Positions 24,377 through 34,972 of a stretch of DNA of 64,000 bases are shown piece by piece. The position numbers were made by a program, and so were the translations under genes. Origin of the DNA: Pseudeuparius sepicola. Lineage: Eukaryota > Arthropoda > Insecta > Coleoptera > Anthribidae. Under the pieces are notes generated by a model. It ran no database searches, was not told the DNA's origin, and was given only the letters and a program-made list of their open reading frames with translations. Where the stretch lies: assembly GCA_963920635.1 (NCBI GenBank), contig OY987305.1, positions 24,452,876 through 24,516,875 on the forward strand. The letters run 5' to 3'. How positions within the stretch are numbered: the first letter of the stretch is position 1; the number at the start of each line of letters is the position of its first letter.

Positions 24377-24665
24377 GGGATGGATCTAGCCTGTGAGAGA
24401 GGCAGATCTTCGGGTGTAACGATCCCGTGTTTCCCAGTTAACGCAAGGAGGGGTTTGACCTGTGAGAGGGGCAGATCCTCGGGTGTAACGATCCCGCGTT
24501 ATCCTAGTTGACCTGTGTGGGTAGCGGGTTAGAATACTCCTGTCGTGGCTCCGCGAGTCGTAAAAGGCGACCGAGGGCCGTCACTCCCACGTTACGGGAG
24601 AAACCCATGGAATGTAGATTAATAGGAGCTTTGTCATAGGGCCGCTGCCTGGGGATCGCCAGGGC
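24377..24665 (+). promoter_or_regulatory. 5' UTR of copy 9 with two promoter-type repeat units
   Basis: Two units of about 70 bp sharing CGGGTGTAACGATCCCG are followed by about 140 bp of GC-rich leader up to the ATG. An in-frame upstream ATG seen in copy 6 is lost here because the next codon region reads TAG. Confidence 0.6.
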
Positions 24666-27600
24666 ATGTCTGGAGCCGGCGCTGGACATGACAGCGAGCG
24701 GGACGTCGGTGACAGGGCGCTGATGAGGCGGGCCCCTGTTGCACAAACAGCTACAGCCCAACAACAACACGAACATCTACAACATGGGAGCCAAACGAGA
24801 ACTAGGGTTCCACCCACCGAAGGTGCTGCGCGGGAACTTCAGCCAGCGTTCACAGAGGCGGGATTACAACGACGACGCATGAAATGGACTGTGTCCATGA
24901 ATGAATCGATTATGCGTATTTTTTACAGGGTGACAAACTTAGGACAAGAGATGATCGGCTACCGACAACAACTGCATGCCGAGTTCTGCAGGGAGTTTCC
25001 ACACATTCAAGTGTCTGAACAAAGAGTGTCAGATCAGTATCGAACTATTCTAAGAAATAACCGAATTCCAGAAACGCGACTTAACGCTATCAAACGGGAA
25101 GTTGAGCTAGAGATCCACGGCGAACACATAGACATAGATGACAACAACAACAATGGGGAACTTCAAGCGCCTGGACAACAACTAGAAGCCGAAACGGTAG
25201 AACCAACAACCGAGAATCTGGAATCAGTTAACGAAGAACATTTTGAAGGCTTAAACGCACATATGAGACAGGCAGTATTGCGATACGAAGGCACAGACCC
25301 ACTGAGCAGGCCACCGCTACCAAGATTAAATTCTTCCAGGAAACTTGCGATCGTGCTCGATCTTATGAACACACGAATTTTACCAAACTATGTTTCAGTG
25401 ACACCAACATTAGAACGTATGCACATGTTAATCTACTGTGCCGCAACGGCAGTCACCACTGTAATGGGTGCCAAGATCCGAACGGCCCAAGAGTTGAATC
25501 GTGCAAGACCAGAACCACGAATGGCTCAATGGGAAATGCGACTAAATCGGAAGTTCGAGAGTCTCCGTAAAGACATAGGACAAGTGACGGAATATATCAG
25601 AGGAGTTAGAACTAGAAGGATCCAGAGGGCGGTGCAGGCAATAATAAGCCGCACCCAAATGCATTCTCGGCATGACCCCGCGAACATCACTGCTCAACAA
25701 TGTCTTGACACATTAAAACAAAAACTTTCTGTTTTCGCAGGGCGTCTGAGGAGATACAAGGCTAGTAACAACAGGAAACGAGACAACAAACTCTTTGAAC
25801 GATCAGAAAAGGGTTTCTACCGAGCTTTTAATTCTAGCGCCGATGCCACAAATGCGAGTTACCCTAGCAGAGAACAGGTCGACGGTTTCTGGAGAAATCA
25901 ACTTGCCACACCAGGTCCATACAATGTCAGTGCAAGCTGGATCAGCGAAGAACGCGAGATGGGCCGAAACTATAGCCAGATGCAACACGAGCAATTCACA
26001 ACCGCTGAGGTCTCCGATGTCATCAAGAATTCCCACAACTGGAAGGCACCAGGTCCAGATCATCTCCAAAACTATTGGATTAAGAAGTTGTGGTGCACGC
26101 ATGAACAGATAACTACCTTAATTAATGAAGTCTTGCTCGATCCTCTGAAAATGCCATTGTTTCTTACACAGGGTGCAACCTACCTGTTACCAAAAGACCA
26201 GCGGAATACGGATAACCCTGCCAAGTACCGCCCAATAACCTGCTTGCCTACGCTGTACAAGATAATCACATCTTGCCTTACGCAGCGAATATATGCTCAC
26301 TGCGAGCGGAACAACATCATTGCAATGCAGCAGAAGGGCTGCTCGAAGGGCGCAATGGGATGCAAAGAGCAACTCATCATAGACTCTGTCATCTGCAACC
26401 AGGCTCATTCCAAGCAACGAAACCTCCACATGGCTTATGTGGACTACAAAAAAGCATTTGATTCCGTACCTCACGACTGGCTCACAGGTATCTTAAAGCT
26501 GTATAAAATAGATCATCATACAGTTTCCTTTTTAGAACACGTTATGACAACCTGGCGCACTAAGATACAACTCAGAACCGCAGACAGTAACATCGAGACC
26601 GACACAATCAACATCCGAAGAGGGATTTTCCAAGGAGATTCACTCAGTCCACTGTGGTTCTGCATGGCGATGAACCCTCTATCACATCGGTTGAACTCTA
26701 CAAAATATGGCTTCGCTATCAAAAGCAACAACGCAGAAGCGATCAAGTTGAATCACCTATTATATATGGATGATTTAAAACTGATCGCAGCAACCAAAAA
26801 CCAACTAACGCAAATGCTTAAAATTGTAGAGAAGTTCTCCAGGGACATCGGAATGCTGTTTGGACTGGACAAGTGCCGCACCCTTAATATCATCCGGGGA
26901 AAGCTCGAACAAAGCGCACACGAGATGCAGGACGGCCAGGAGATCGAAGCAATGAGCAAGGGAGATACATACAAGTATCTCGGGATGAAACAAGCTCAAA
27001 GGATAGACCATCGAACAATGAAGACTGATTTAACGAATGAATTCATCAAGAGAGTAAGACAAGTAGTGCGCACTGATCTTAACAGCAGGAATTTGTTTAA
27101 GGCCCTGAACACGTATGCGTGCTCTGTACTCAGCTATTCGTTCGGAATAGTGAATTGGACCAACACGGACATCAACAACCTGCAACGAAAAGTTAGGACA
27201 CTACTGACAAAAGCTCATAAACATCATCCCCGTAGCGCCGTAGAAAGAACAACTCTGCCACGTCAACTAGGAGGAAGAGGATTGGCAGATCTCAGCAAGC
27301 AATTGGACCAACAAATATTAAATCTGCGTAATTATTTCTACAGGCAGGCCAACAGCTCCACACTACATAGGGTTATATGCGGAGCAGACGTCTCAACACC
27401 GCTACGTCTGACGGAACACGAGCGTCAAAATCACCACAGAACCGACAACGATAAACTACAGAGGTGGTTGGGGAAGCCGCTGCACGGGAGGCATCCTAAT
27501 GAGGTTAACCAGGAACATGTCGACAAGTTAGCGTCGAACTATTGGCTGACCTCGGGACGAATGTTCCCCGAGACGGAAGGCTTCCTACTGGCCATACAAG

Positions 27601-28277
27601 ATCAGGTTATACCAACTCGCAACTACCTAAAATTCATTGTAGGAGATGCATCGGTAGTGGATGACAGATGCAGATACGGGTGCCCAACTTCAGAAACAAT
27701 CCAGCACATAACAGGAGGATGTCAGATGTTCGCATCAACGGAATATAAGGAACGACACGATTCGGTTGCCAAGATCTTGCACCAGGAACTGGCGGAAAAA
27801 CTTCTGCTTGTGCAGGCAGAGAGGATCCCATATTACAGCTACACACCGGAGCCTGTTCTTGAGAACAGCAACTACAAGATGTACTGGGATCGTACAGTTC
27901 TGACAGATCAACGAGTTGCCCATAACAGACCGGACCTTATAATAGTTGATAAAATTTCTAGGAAGACAACTCTGATTGATGTGGCCATCCCGAACAACAA
28001 CAACCTGCGTGTGAAGCAAGTCGAGAAGATCGCGAAGTACAGAGACTTAGAAGAACGAATTAGAAGGCAATGGGAAATGGACAACGTTCAGACGATTCCA
28101 ATCATCGTGTCAACAACTGGTGTCATACCAAAAAGTTTGCTGAGAAACATCAAAGAGCTGGGTCTAACTGATAATCTTTACAGGTCCATGCAGAAAGCGG
28201 TACTACTTGCGACAGCCCGAACCGTCAGGAAATTCATGGGGAGTGCAGGAACGTCCAACAACATCAATGTCACCTAA
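24666..28277 (+). CDS. Dong-type LINE ORF: Myb-like DNA binding, RT, CCHC, restriction-like endonuclease
   Basis: The protein is 1203 residues and intact. Residues 70-145 form a predicted Myb/SANT-like helical region (MKWTVSMNESIMRIF through RVSDQYRTILRNNRI). A hinge with an Asn run (about 158-161) follows. RT motifs are KAPGPDHL (460-467), YVDYKKAFD with Asp593, FQGDSLSP (655-662) and YMDD (700-703). A CX3CX7HX4C knuckle uses C1002, C1006, H1014 and C1019. The PD-(D/E)XK-type endonuclease shows P1089-D1090 and D1105 followed by a Lys near 1117. In this family the protein nicks its target and primes reverse transcription of its own RNA there; the target is inferred to be TAA repeats. No N-terminal C2H2 finger is visible, unlike R2. 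Confidence 0.92.
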   Translation: MSGAGAGHDSERDVGDRALMRRAPVAQTATAQQQHEHLQHGSQTRTRVPPTEGAARELQPAFTEAGLQRRRMKWTVSMNESIMRIFYRVTNLGQEMIGYRQQLHAEFCREFPHIQVSEQRVSDQYRTILRNNRIPETRLNAIKREVELEIHGEHIDIDDNNNNGELQAPGQQLEAETVEPTTENLESVNEEHFEGLNAHMRQAVLRYEGTDPLSRPPLPRLNSSRKLAIVLDLMNTRILPNYVSVTPTLERMHMLIYCAATAVTTVMGAKIRTAQELNRARPEPRMAQWEMRLNRKFESLRKDIGQVTEYIRGVRTRRIQRAVQAIISRTQMHSRHDPANITAQQCLDTLKQKLSVFAGRLRRYKASNNRKRDNKLFERSEKGFYRAFNSSADATNASYPSREQVDGFWRNQLATPGPYNVSASWISEEREMGRNYSQMQHEQFTTAEVSDVIKNSHNWKAPGPDHLQNYWIKKLWCTHEQITTLINEVLLDPLKMPLFLTQGATYLLPKDQRNTDNPAKYRPITCLPTLYKIITSCLTQRIYAHCERNNIIAMQQKGCSKGAMGCKEQLIIDSVICNQAHSKQRNLHMAYVDYKKAFDSVPHDWLTGILKLYKIDHHTVSFLEHVMTTWRTKIQLRTADSNIETDTINIRRGIFQGDSLSPLWFCMAMNPLSHRLNSTKYGFAIKSNNAEAIKLNHLLYMDDLKLIAATKNQLTQMLKIVEKFSRDIGMLFGLDKCRTLNIIRGKLEQSAHEMQDGQEIEAMSKGDTYKYLGMKQAQRIDHRTMKTDLTNEFIKRVRQVVRTDLNSRNLFKALNTYACSVLSYSFGIVNWTNTDINNLQRKVRTLLTKAHKHHPRSAVERTTLPRQLGGRGLADLSKQLDQQILNLRNYFYRQANSSTLHRVICGADVSTPLRLTEHERQNHHRTDNDKLQRWLGKPLHGRHPNEVNQEHVDKLASNYWLTSGRMFPETEGFLLAIQDQVIPTRNYLKFIVGDASVVDDRCRYGCPTSETIQHITGGCQMFASTEYKERHDSVAKILHQELAEKLLLVQAERIPYYSYTPEPVLENSNYKMYWDRTVLTDQRVAHNRPDLIIVDKISRKTTLIDVAIPNNNNLRVKQVEKIAKYRDLEERIRRQWEMDNVQTIPIIVSTTGVIPKSLLRNIKELGLTDNLYRSMQKAVLLATARTVRKFMGSAGTSNNINVT

Positions 28278-28395
28278 GGCCCGATAACATGGCAAGGGTC
28301 TCGTCCGAGCCAGATCCTTATGGTATCCGGGATACCCGGGATCTGAGTGAATGTTCCCCAGAGAGGGAGTGCGAATGCCTTTTGGCTAAGTCGAG
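28278..28395 (+). other. Dong 3' UTR, conserved in all 3'-complete copies
   Basis: About 118 bp, including a self-complementary stretch (GGTATCCGGGATACC) and a fixed end GGCTAAGTCGAG immediately followed by ATAATAA. It is conserved in copies 1, 3, 4, 5, 7, 8, 9 and 10, as expected for the RNA region recognised by the element's own RT. In copy 2 only the last 20 bp remain. Confidence 0.7.

Positions 28396-28446
<51 letters not shown>
28396..28446. repeat. (ATA)n tract between Dong copies 9 and 10
   Basis: About 50 bp of ATA repeat that is both the 3' flank of copy 9 and the 5' flank of copy 10. Confidence 0.9.
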
Positions 28447-30910
28447 GCGCAGGGGGGTCTGACCTGTGAGAGAGGCAGACCCACGGGTGTGACGATCCCG
28501 CGCTCCCCAGTTACGCAGGGATGGGTCTGACCTGTGAGAGGGGCAGATTCACGGGTGTGACGATCCAGCGATTCCCAGTTACGCATGGAGAGGTTTGGCC
28601 TGTGACAGGGGCAGACCTACGGGTGTGACAATCCCGCGATCTCCAGTTGCGCAGGGAGGGGTCTAGCTGGTGACGGGGGCTGATCCTCGGGTGTGACAAT
28701 CCCGCGACTCTCGGTTACACAGGGATGGATCTAGCCTGTGAGAGAGGCGGATCTTCGGGTGTAACGATCCCGTGTTTCCCAGTTAACGCAAGGAGGGGTT
28801 TGACCTGTGAGAGGGGCAGATCCTCGGGTGTAACGATCCCGCGTTATCCTAGTTGACCTGTGTGGGTAGCGGGTTAGAATACTCCTATCGTGGCTCCGCG
28901 AGTCGTAAAAGGCGACCGAGGGCCGTCACTCCCACGTTACGGGAGAAACATATGGAATGGAGATTAATAGGAGTTTTGTCATAGGGCCGCTGCTGACTAC
29001 AAAAAAGCATTTGATTCCGTACCTCACGACTGGCTCACAGGTATCTTAAAGCTGTATAAAATAGATCATCATACAGTTTCCTTTTTAGAACACGTTATGA
29101 CAACCTGGTGCACTAAGATACAACTCAGGACCGCAGACAGTAACATCGAGACCGACACAATCAACATCCGAAGAGGGATTTTCCAAGGAGATTCACTCAG
29201 TCCACTGTGGTTCTGCATGGCGATGAACCCTCTATCACATCGGTTGAACTCTACAAAATATGGCTTCGCTATCAAAAGCAACAACGCAGAAGCGATCAAG
29301 TTGAATCACCTATGATATATGGATGATTTAAAACTGATCGCAGCAACCAAAAACCAACTAACGCAAATGCTTAAAATTGTAGAGGAGTTCTCCAGGGACA
29401 TCGGAATGCTGTTTGGACTGGACAAGTGCCGCACCCTTAATATCATCCGGGGAAAGCTCGAACAAAGCGCACACGAGATGCAGGAGATCGAAGCAATGAG
29501 CAAGGGAGATACATACAAGTATCTCGGGATGAAACAAGCTCAAAGGATAGACCATCGAACAATGAAGACTGATTTAACGAATGAATTCATCAAGAGAGTA
29601 AGACAAGTAGTGCGAACTGATCTTAACAGCAGGAATTTGTTTAAGGCCCTGAACACGTATGCGTGCTCTGTACTCAGCTATTCGTTCGGAATAGTGAATT
29701 GGACCAACACGGACATCAACAACCTGCAACAAAAAGTTAGGACACTACTGACAAAAGCTCATAAACATCATCCCCGTAGCGCCGTAGAAAGAACAACTCT
29801 GCCACGTCAACTAGGAGGAAGAGGATTGGCAGATCTCAGCAAGCAATTGGACCAACAAATATTAAATCTGCGTAATTATTTCTACAGGCAGTCCAACAGC
29901 TCCACACTACATAGGGCTATATGCGGAGCAGACGTCTCAACACCGCTACGTCTGACGGAACACGAGCATCAAAATCACCACCGAACCGACAACGATACAC
30001 TACAGAGGTGGTTGGAGAAGCCGCTGCACGGGAGGCATCCTAATGAGGTCAACCAGGAACATGTGATAAGTTAGCGTCGAACTACTGGCTGACCTCGGGA
30101 AGAATGTTCCCCGAGACGGAAGGCTTCTTACTGGCCATACAAGATCAGGTTATACCAACTCGCAACTACCTAAAATTCATTGTAGGAGATGCATCGGTAG
30201 TGGATGACAGATGCAGATACGGGTGCCCAACTTCAGAAACAATCCAGCACATACGGAATATAAGGAACGACACGATTCGGTTGTCAAGATCTTGCACCAG
30301 GAACTGGCGGAAAAGCTGCTGCTTGTGCAGGCAGAGAGGATCCCATATTACAACTACACACCTGAGCCTGTTCTTGAGAACAGCAACTACAAGATGTACT
30401 GGGATCGTACAGTTCTGACAGATCAACGAGTTGCCCATAACAGACCGGACCTTATAATAGTTGATAAAATTTCTAGGCAGACAACTCTGATTGATGTGGC
30501 CATCCCGAACAACAACAACCTGCGTGTGAAGCAAGTCGAGAAGATCGCGAAGTACAGAGATTTAGAAGAACGAATTAGAAGGCAATGGGAAATGGAGAAC
30601 GTCCAGACGATTCCAATCATCATGTCAACAACTGGTGTTATACCAAAAAGTTTGCTGAGAAACATCAAGGAGCTGGGTCTAACTGATAGTCTTTACAGGT
30701 CCATGCAGAGAGCGGTACTACTTGCGACAGCCCGAACCGTCAGGAAATTCATGGGGAGTGCAGGAACGTCCAACAACATCAATGTCACCTAAGGCCCGAT
30801 AACATGGCAAGGGTCTCGTCCGAGCCAGATCCTTTTGGTATCCGGGATACCCGGGATCTGAGTGAATGTTCCCCGTAGAGGGAGTGCGAATGCCTTTTGG
30901 CTAAGTCGAG
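28447..30910 (+). mobile_element. Dong-like LINE copy 10, internally deleted, longest 5' UTR
   Basis: A long 5' UTR (28447-28993) is joined at GGCCGCTGC to the RT motif A region (DYKKAFDSVP), removing the start codon, the Myb-like region and the first RT motifs. The remaining frame has TGA at 29313-29315 in place of the Leu before YMDD, a 9-bp deletion near 29485, a frameshift near 30065 and a 28-bp deletion near 30255 that destroys the CCHC. The 3' end is complete. It is inactive. Confidence 0.9.
28449..28857 (+). repeat. Six tandem 66-70-bp monomers in the Dong 5' UTR
   Basis: Units start at 28449, 28515, 28583, 28651, 28719 and 28788. Each shows GCAGGGA-GGGTCTGACCTG, then GTGAGAG-GGCAGA, then a core CGGGTGTGACGATCCCGCG, and ends CAGTTAC. 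The last two units correspond to the two in copies 6 and 9. Such reiterated 5' monomers act as internal promoters in some LINEs; that role here is inference. Confidence 0.85.
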
Positions 30911-30930
30911 ATAATAATAATAATAATAAT

Positions 30931-31120
30931 TCTCACCCTCAAAATACTCCAAACTAGGAGTACCCCAGAAGCAATCACATGCTTGTGCGGGGGAGGGGGG
31001 CAATTACTATTATTTTGTCTTCGTTGCCATTTGCGGCTAGGGCCGACTTTTTTCCCTATAGAACTAGGATAGCATTTGCTCAAGTACTACGGAAAAACCC
31101 TAGAAAACCGTAGTAATGCC
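30931..31120 (-). repeat. Dispersed 190-bp repeat, copy 1
   Basis: Matches 33023-33200 at roughly 85% by eye. On the minus strand both copies end GAGAATT followed by AT-rich sequence, here (ATT)n, so this may be a LINE or SINE 3' end with a microsatellite tail. Dong copy 10 lies in that tail. Confidence 0.6.
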
Positions 31121-32066
31121 AGTGAGTGTAGGACAATTAGTAAATCACACGGATAAAGCCATTTAGGAGCAATATCTACCGTGAACCCACATTTGTCCAG
31201 CGCTCTTGGCCATAGCGGTGTTTTTCTTTAAAGACATATGCATGCGCCTGCCTCGAACCAAGGTCGATCGAAGGCAGAAAAACATGCAGTCTAAAAAGTC
31301 AGCGCCGGTACGAGCGTCGCCACCGCGGCTTTACCTTGATAGTCTTTTGGGACTATTTAATTAATGACTTCCATTTAATTGTGTTTTTCCCTTGATATAC
31401 CTAATTATTGAAATGTTTCAAAATTCTATCTACCTGGTGTTAAATATTCACTTTCCACGTTGAAACCTTATGTAACTTTGATAGAGATGTTATAAAATTG
31501 TAAATAGATTTTGTAATATATAGTGTAGTTAAGGGGCCCAAGACCTTTTGCTAAGTTAATACCTTCCCTAAAAGTAAAAAATACTCACGTTATTTGTGGC
31601 CAGCTAGACTGGGATATATATTGTAGCGGTTCCCTAGAACAGAACTCCTTACAAACTCTTTTAGATTAGTAACATGCAGTAAAATACCGCACCATTTCCA
31701 TTCTCGTACACTAATTAAACAAAAGAGTTACACACTTCTGAATATTTTAAAACGCTCTATAGACAAACTAGTAAAACTGTTAAGTGTCTTGTGACATGTT
31801 TTATAAAACTGTTTTGGCGTTAGGAGCAAATTGTTCAATTAGCAATTTATACCTATCTTAAAGGCGTTAATAATAAACAGCTAATAAAATTGTTTGAAAT
31901 TAGCTAGTTAAAGACATATTTATGACTGTTCTAACAGCACATTTTATAAAGAGTTTTCTATTTATAAGAGAAAGCTGTTATGTGTAAGTTTTATATGGAT
32001 CTCAAATAGTGCATCTAAGAAGTTATACGGTCGAAGACAAAAATATTTTTTAATGGTTGTATAAGG
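31121..32066. other. No gene recognised
   Basis: Mostly AT-rich. A moderately GC-rich patch at 31190-31340 contains the imperfect inverted pair CTGCCT...AGGCAG. No coding or RNA gene is supported. Confidence 0.4.
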
Positions 32067-32068
32067 TA

Positions 32069-32429
32069 CAGGGTGGCCCATCCAAGCGGAAAAAGTGTGC
32101 TACGTGGAGACAGGTTAACATAAAATCGTCATTCAAAAAATGAGGTTGTAGTAAAAATTAAGGGGAATTCGAGGGTGCACCCTAATTTTGAATACGGGGG
32201 TCGGTAAAAAAGTTATCGCAAAAAAACATTTTTGCAAAATAAAAAAATATATTTTTTTACCTACACATTCATTAGAGATCGATAACTTTTTTACCGACCC
32301 CCGTATACAAAATTAGGGTACACCCTCGAATTCCCCTTAATTTTTACTACAATCTCATCTTTTTAATGACGATTTTATGTTAACGTGTCTCCACGTAGCA
32401 CACTTTTTCCGCTTGGATGGGCCACCCTG
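32069..32429. mobile_element. Hairpin MITE, mariner-like, TA duplication
   Basis: A 361-bp near-perfect palindrome with ends CAGGGTGGCCCATCCAAGCG and its complement, flanked by TA on both sides (32067-32068, 32430-32431). The arms are about 165 bp with a short AT-rich centre. There is no coding capacity. Ends and TSD fit Tc1/mariner-type MITEs. Confidence 0.85.
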
Positions 32430-32431
32430 TA

Positions 32432-33022
32432 CTATAATATTACAAGACTTAATGCTGCTCATTTATAGTTGATATAAAACATGCAATAAAATACCACGCC
32501 ATTTCCATGTTTGTACAGTAATTAGACAGTAGAGAGATCGTCAGCGTGGTATTATTTGTTCCCAGAAAGCTAAATATAAACAGAATGTTTCATAAATGTT
32601 TTATAGGGATCACTAAACATACTTAATGTTTTATTTCCATTTTAAAATTGCTTCATAACTGTCCCTAAATACATTTACAGAGCAGATAATCAATCTTTAC
32701 ATAACATAATATCTTATACTGCTATATAGATATATTTTAATGTACCTACTATACGAAATATGTCTATCATAAGAATAAAATGGACGACCTGTATCGGAAA
32801 TTACTAGACGCTAAAACCCAATGTTGACAAGTTTCAAAAATAATACTGCCTTCTTCGGGGATATCATAATTATTCTTGTTCATATACAGTATGACAAGTA
32901 TGTCCGCGTAACCATTTAAATTTATTAAAGTTATTAATAACTTTTCGAAAATAAAGTTCATGCCTAGGAATGATATCCAGAATACAGTGTTTAATGTAAA
33001 ATTATATATAAAGTAATAAAAA
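32432..33022. other. No gene recognised
   Basis: AT-rich. The 96-codon minus-strand ORF at 32767-33057 has no recognisable motif and overlaps the dispersed repeat. Confidence 0.4.
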
Positions 33023-33200
33023 TTCTCAACCTCACAATACTCCGGAGTACCCCACAAGCAAACACATGATTGTGTGAGGGAGGGGTGGAAATTGCTATTA
33101 TTTAGGCTTCATTGCCATTTGCGGCCGACTTTTTCCCAATAGAAATAGGATAGCATTCACTCAAGTTGTACGGAAAACCCTAGAAAACCGTAGTAATCCC
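33023..33200 (-). repeat. Dispersed 190-bp repeat, copy 2
   Basis: Second copy of 30931-31120, sharing GCCATTTGCGGC, GCCGACTTTTT and AGAAAACCGTAGTAAT. The boundary on the AATTCTC side coincides with copy 1. Confidence 0.6.
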
Positions 33201-34796
33201 AAGTGCATATATATTTTTTTCTTTTTGGAAGCCTAAAGGAATAGGAAACTAATAATTTACTTAAATATTAGTTATAATTCTATAATTATTGTCAACAACA
33301 AGAAAACTTAACATCTTTATGGGACTAATATTTTTCTTGCTGTAAAATCTATTGGGGACGTGAAATTTTATATTTTTTTATTGTTATCAACATTCCAAAA
33401 TTAAATATTTCGAAAACGAAATAAATACAGCAGATAGTGGTAGAATTTTTTTTTATTTACTGCAAATATACCTAATTTTGTGTTGGTTATCGTTTATGAA
33501 ACGACTTTATAATTGCTAATACCGTCTTAAAATAGTTGGTGCCCCTACAACTTCCAATGTTATGCATTTATGAATTGTCCTAGCAATTTGAAGACGTTGT
33601 CTTTTAATCAGTGTGTTTTAGGGTTCTGTGACGAAAAACCCAATTAAAAATTACATGGACCTACAACTTCTATATTAAAAATTTTCTCAAGCTCTACAAA
33701 CATAATTAATATTTGGCAACAAATTCGCAAGCATTATATCAACAATTTTGCTTCGCCATAAAATTTTACCCAGGAACGCAGTTCCAATTCAAGACTTTTA
33801 TTATTTGGTATATATATATGTCATATTTATAAATTCGCAACCATTATATCAACAATTAAGACACAAATCGGTCTTAGATGAGAGGATATTGATTTATTAT
33901 TTGTAATCCGGAGCAAAATAATGCTTAAGAAGGCTATATAAACAAGCGCAAAATTCAAATTAGAAGCAATTTTGTAAGTTTTAAAATGCATTTATAAAAT
34001 ACTTTGTTTAATAAGAAATTTATAGAAGCCTGCCTTGCAACTTTAATAAAACAAATATGTTTCTTAAGAACAGTATAAATGTATCAAATAAGACAATTGT
34101 CGTATTATTTATTCTATAAAATCAGTATAAATGTATCAAATAAGACACCTTAATTATACAGCTGCCACATACGACATTCAATATAACAGCTTTAAAAGTA
34201 ATTTGATTTATAAACCTGTGCCTATTTTGGTTTATTAAAACCGTATGTTTGCCGTATATTCACCGCATATTATCACAACGCTTATAAAATATTGTTGTTT
34301 TTACTTGCTCGAAAAACAATAAAATGTCTATATTCTGAAAAGTTTCAAGTTGACACCCCGTATACTTTAACATGCAATCCCATGTATATCCTGAAAGTGT
34401 ATAATAATGCGCAGGATCCAAGCTCTATGTTTTGTGACATGTTTTTCAACGACAGGAACTACGATAGAATTCTTGTAATTTAAAGTATACCGATTAGGAG
34501 CATACATCATAAAATTATCTGTCAGGTGATAGTGATCTCGACCGATCTTTTCAGCAGACTCGAAGACCTTGCAGCACATATGACAAAAACCGGAGCTATC
34601 TTGTAGACTAGCAACTTGATTAATTTTTTAAACATTTTTTATTTTGTTGAAACTAACCGGTGAAAAAGTAATCTTACATTCATTTATTTTTTCACATGCA
34701 ATTGTATGTCCTACTAACTTTTCTTGGGTTGGAAAATAATTTAAACATCTGTCACATAGATTGTTTTTTCCATTATGTTTATTTACTTGTTTTTAC
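33201..34796. other. AT-rich region, no gene recognised
   Basis: Contains short direct repeats, such as AAATTCGCAA-CATTATATCAAC at about 33723 and 33833, and TATAAATGTATCAAATAAGAC at about 34074 and 34126. ORFs at 34292-34483 and 34367-34579 overlap on opposite strands and resemble nothing I know. Confidence 0.4.
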
Positions 34797-34905
34797 TTTT
34801 TATAAAACCCCACAGAAAGTACTCAAGGGGGGTCAAATCTGGCGACCTCGCTGGCCACTCAATTGTCCCTCGTCTACCAATCCATTGGATTGGATTGGTT
34901 TGGAT
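34797..34905 (-). pseudogene. Mariner-like transposase fragment, inverted copy
   Basis: The minus strand encodes the segment TIEWPARSPDLTPLEYFLWG, the region holding the third catalytic acidic residue of Tc/mariner DDE transposases. It forms the left arm of a palindrome whose right arm is the same segment on the plus strand. Confidence 0.6.
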
Positions 34906-34972
34906 TGAATTGGTAGATGAGGGACAATTGAGTAGCCCTCGAGGTCGCCAGATTTGACCCCTCTTGTAAAGT
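34823..34972. repeat. 150-bp palindrome of transposase sequence
   Basis: The arms share GTCAAATCTGGCGACCTCG and CTCAATTGTCCCTCGTCTAC, meeting at an AT-rich centre of about 30 bp that repeats TTGGATTGG. The hairpin is made of coding sequence rather than classical TIRs. Confidence 0.75.

Larger units (their letters stand above)
18051..25083. repeat. Tandem duplication unit B (about 7.03 kb)
   Basis: This is the second copy of 11121-18050. The single-copy env part (18051-19455) differs from unit A only by about one base in an A run, whereas the Dong portions differ at many more sites and carry different deletions. Unit B continues seamlessly into the intact Dong copy 9. Confidence 0.85.
24377..28395 (+). 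mobile_element. Dong-like (R4 clade) LINE copy 9, complete and apparently intact
   Basis: The element sits between TAA tracts (about 24340-24376 and 28396-28444). It has a 5' UTR of about 290 bp, one long ORF, and a 118-bp 3' UTR ending TAAGTCGAG. Insertion into TAA microsatellites and a single ORF with a C-terminal restriction-like endonuclease are the known features of Dong-type R4-clade elements. It is the only copy here with an unbroken ORF. The 5' UTR may be incomplete, because copy 10 carries six promoter-type repeats and this one carries two. Confidence 0.9.

Noticed and set aside
24377..28395. Bacterial retron, group II intron or diversity-generating system
   Set aside because: RT motifs, CCHC and C-terminal endonuclease fit an R4-type LINE, and neighbours are eukaryotic transposons with a spliceosomal-type intron nearby.
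28449..28857. CRISPR-like array
   Set aside because: Units are contiguous 66-70-bp repeats without spacers, in a eukaryotic retroelement 5' UTR.
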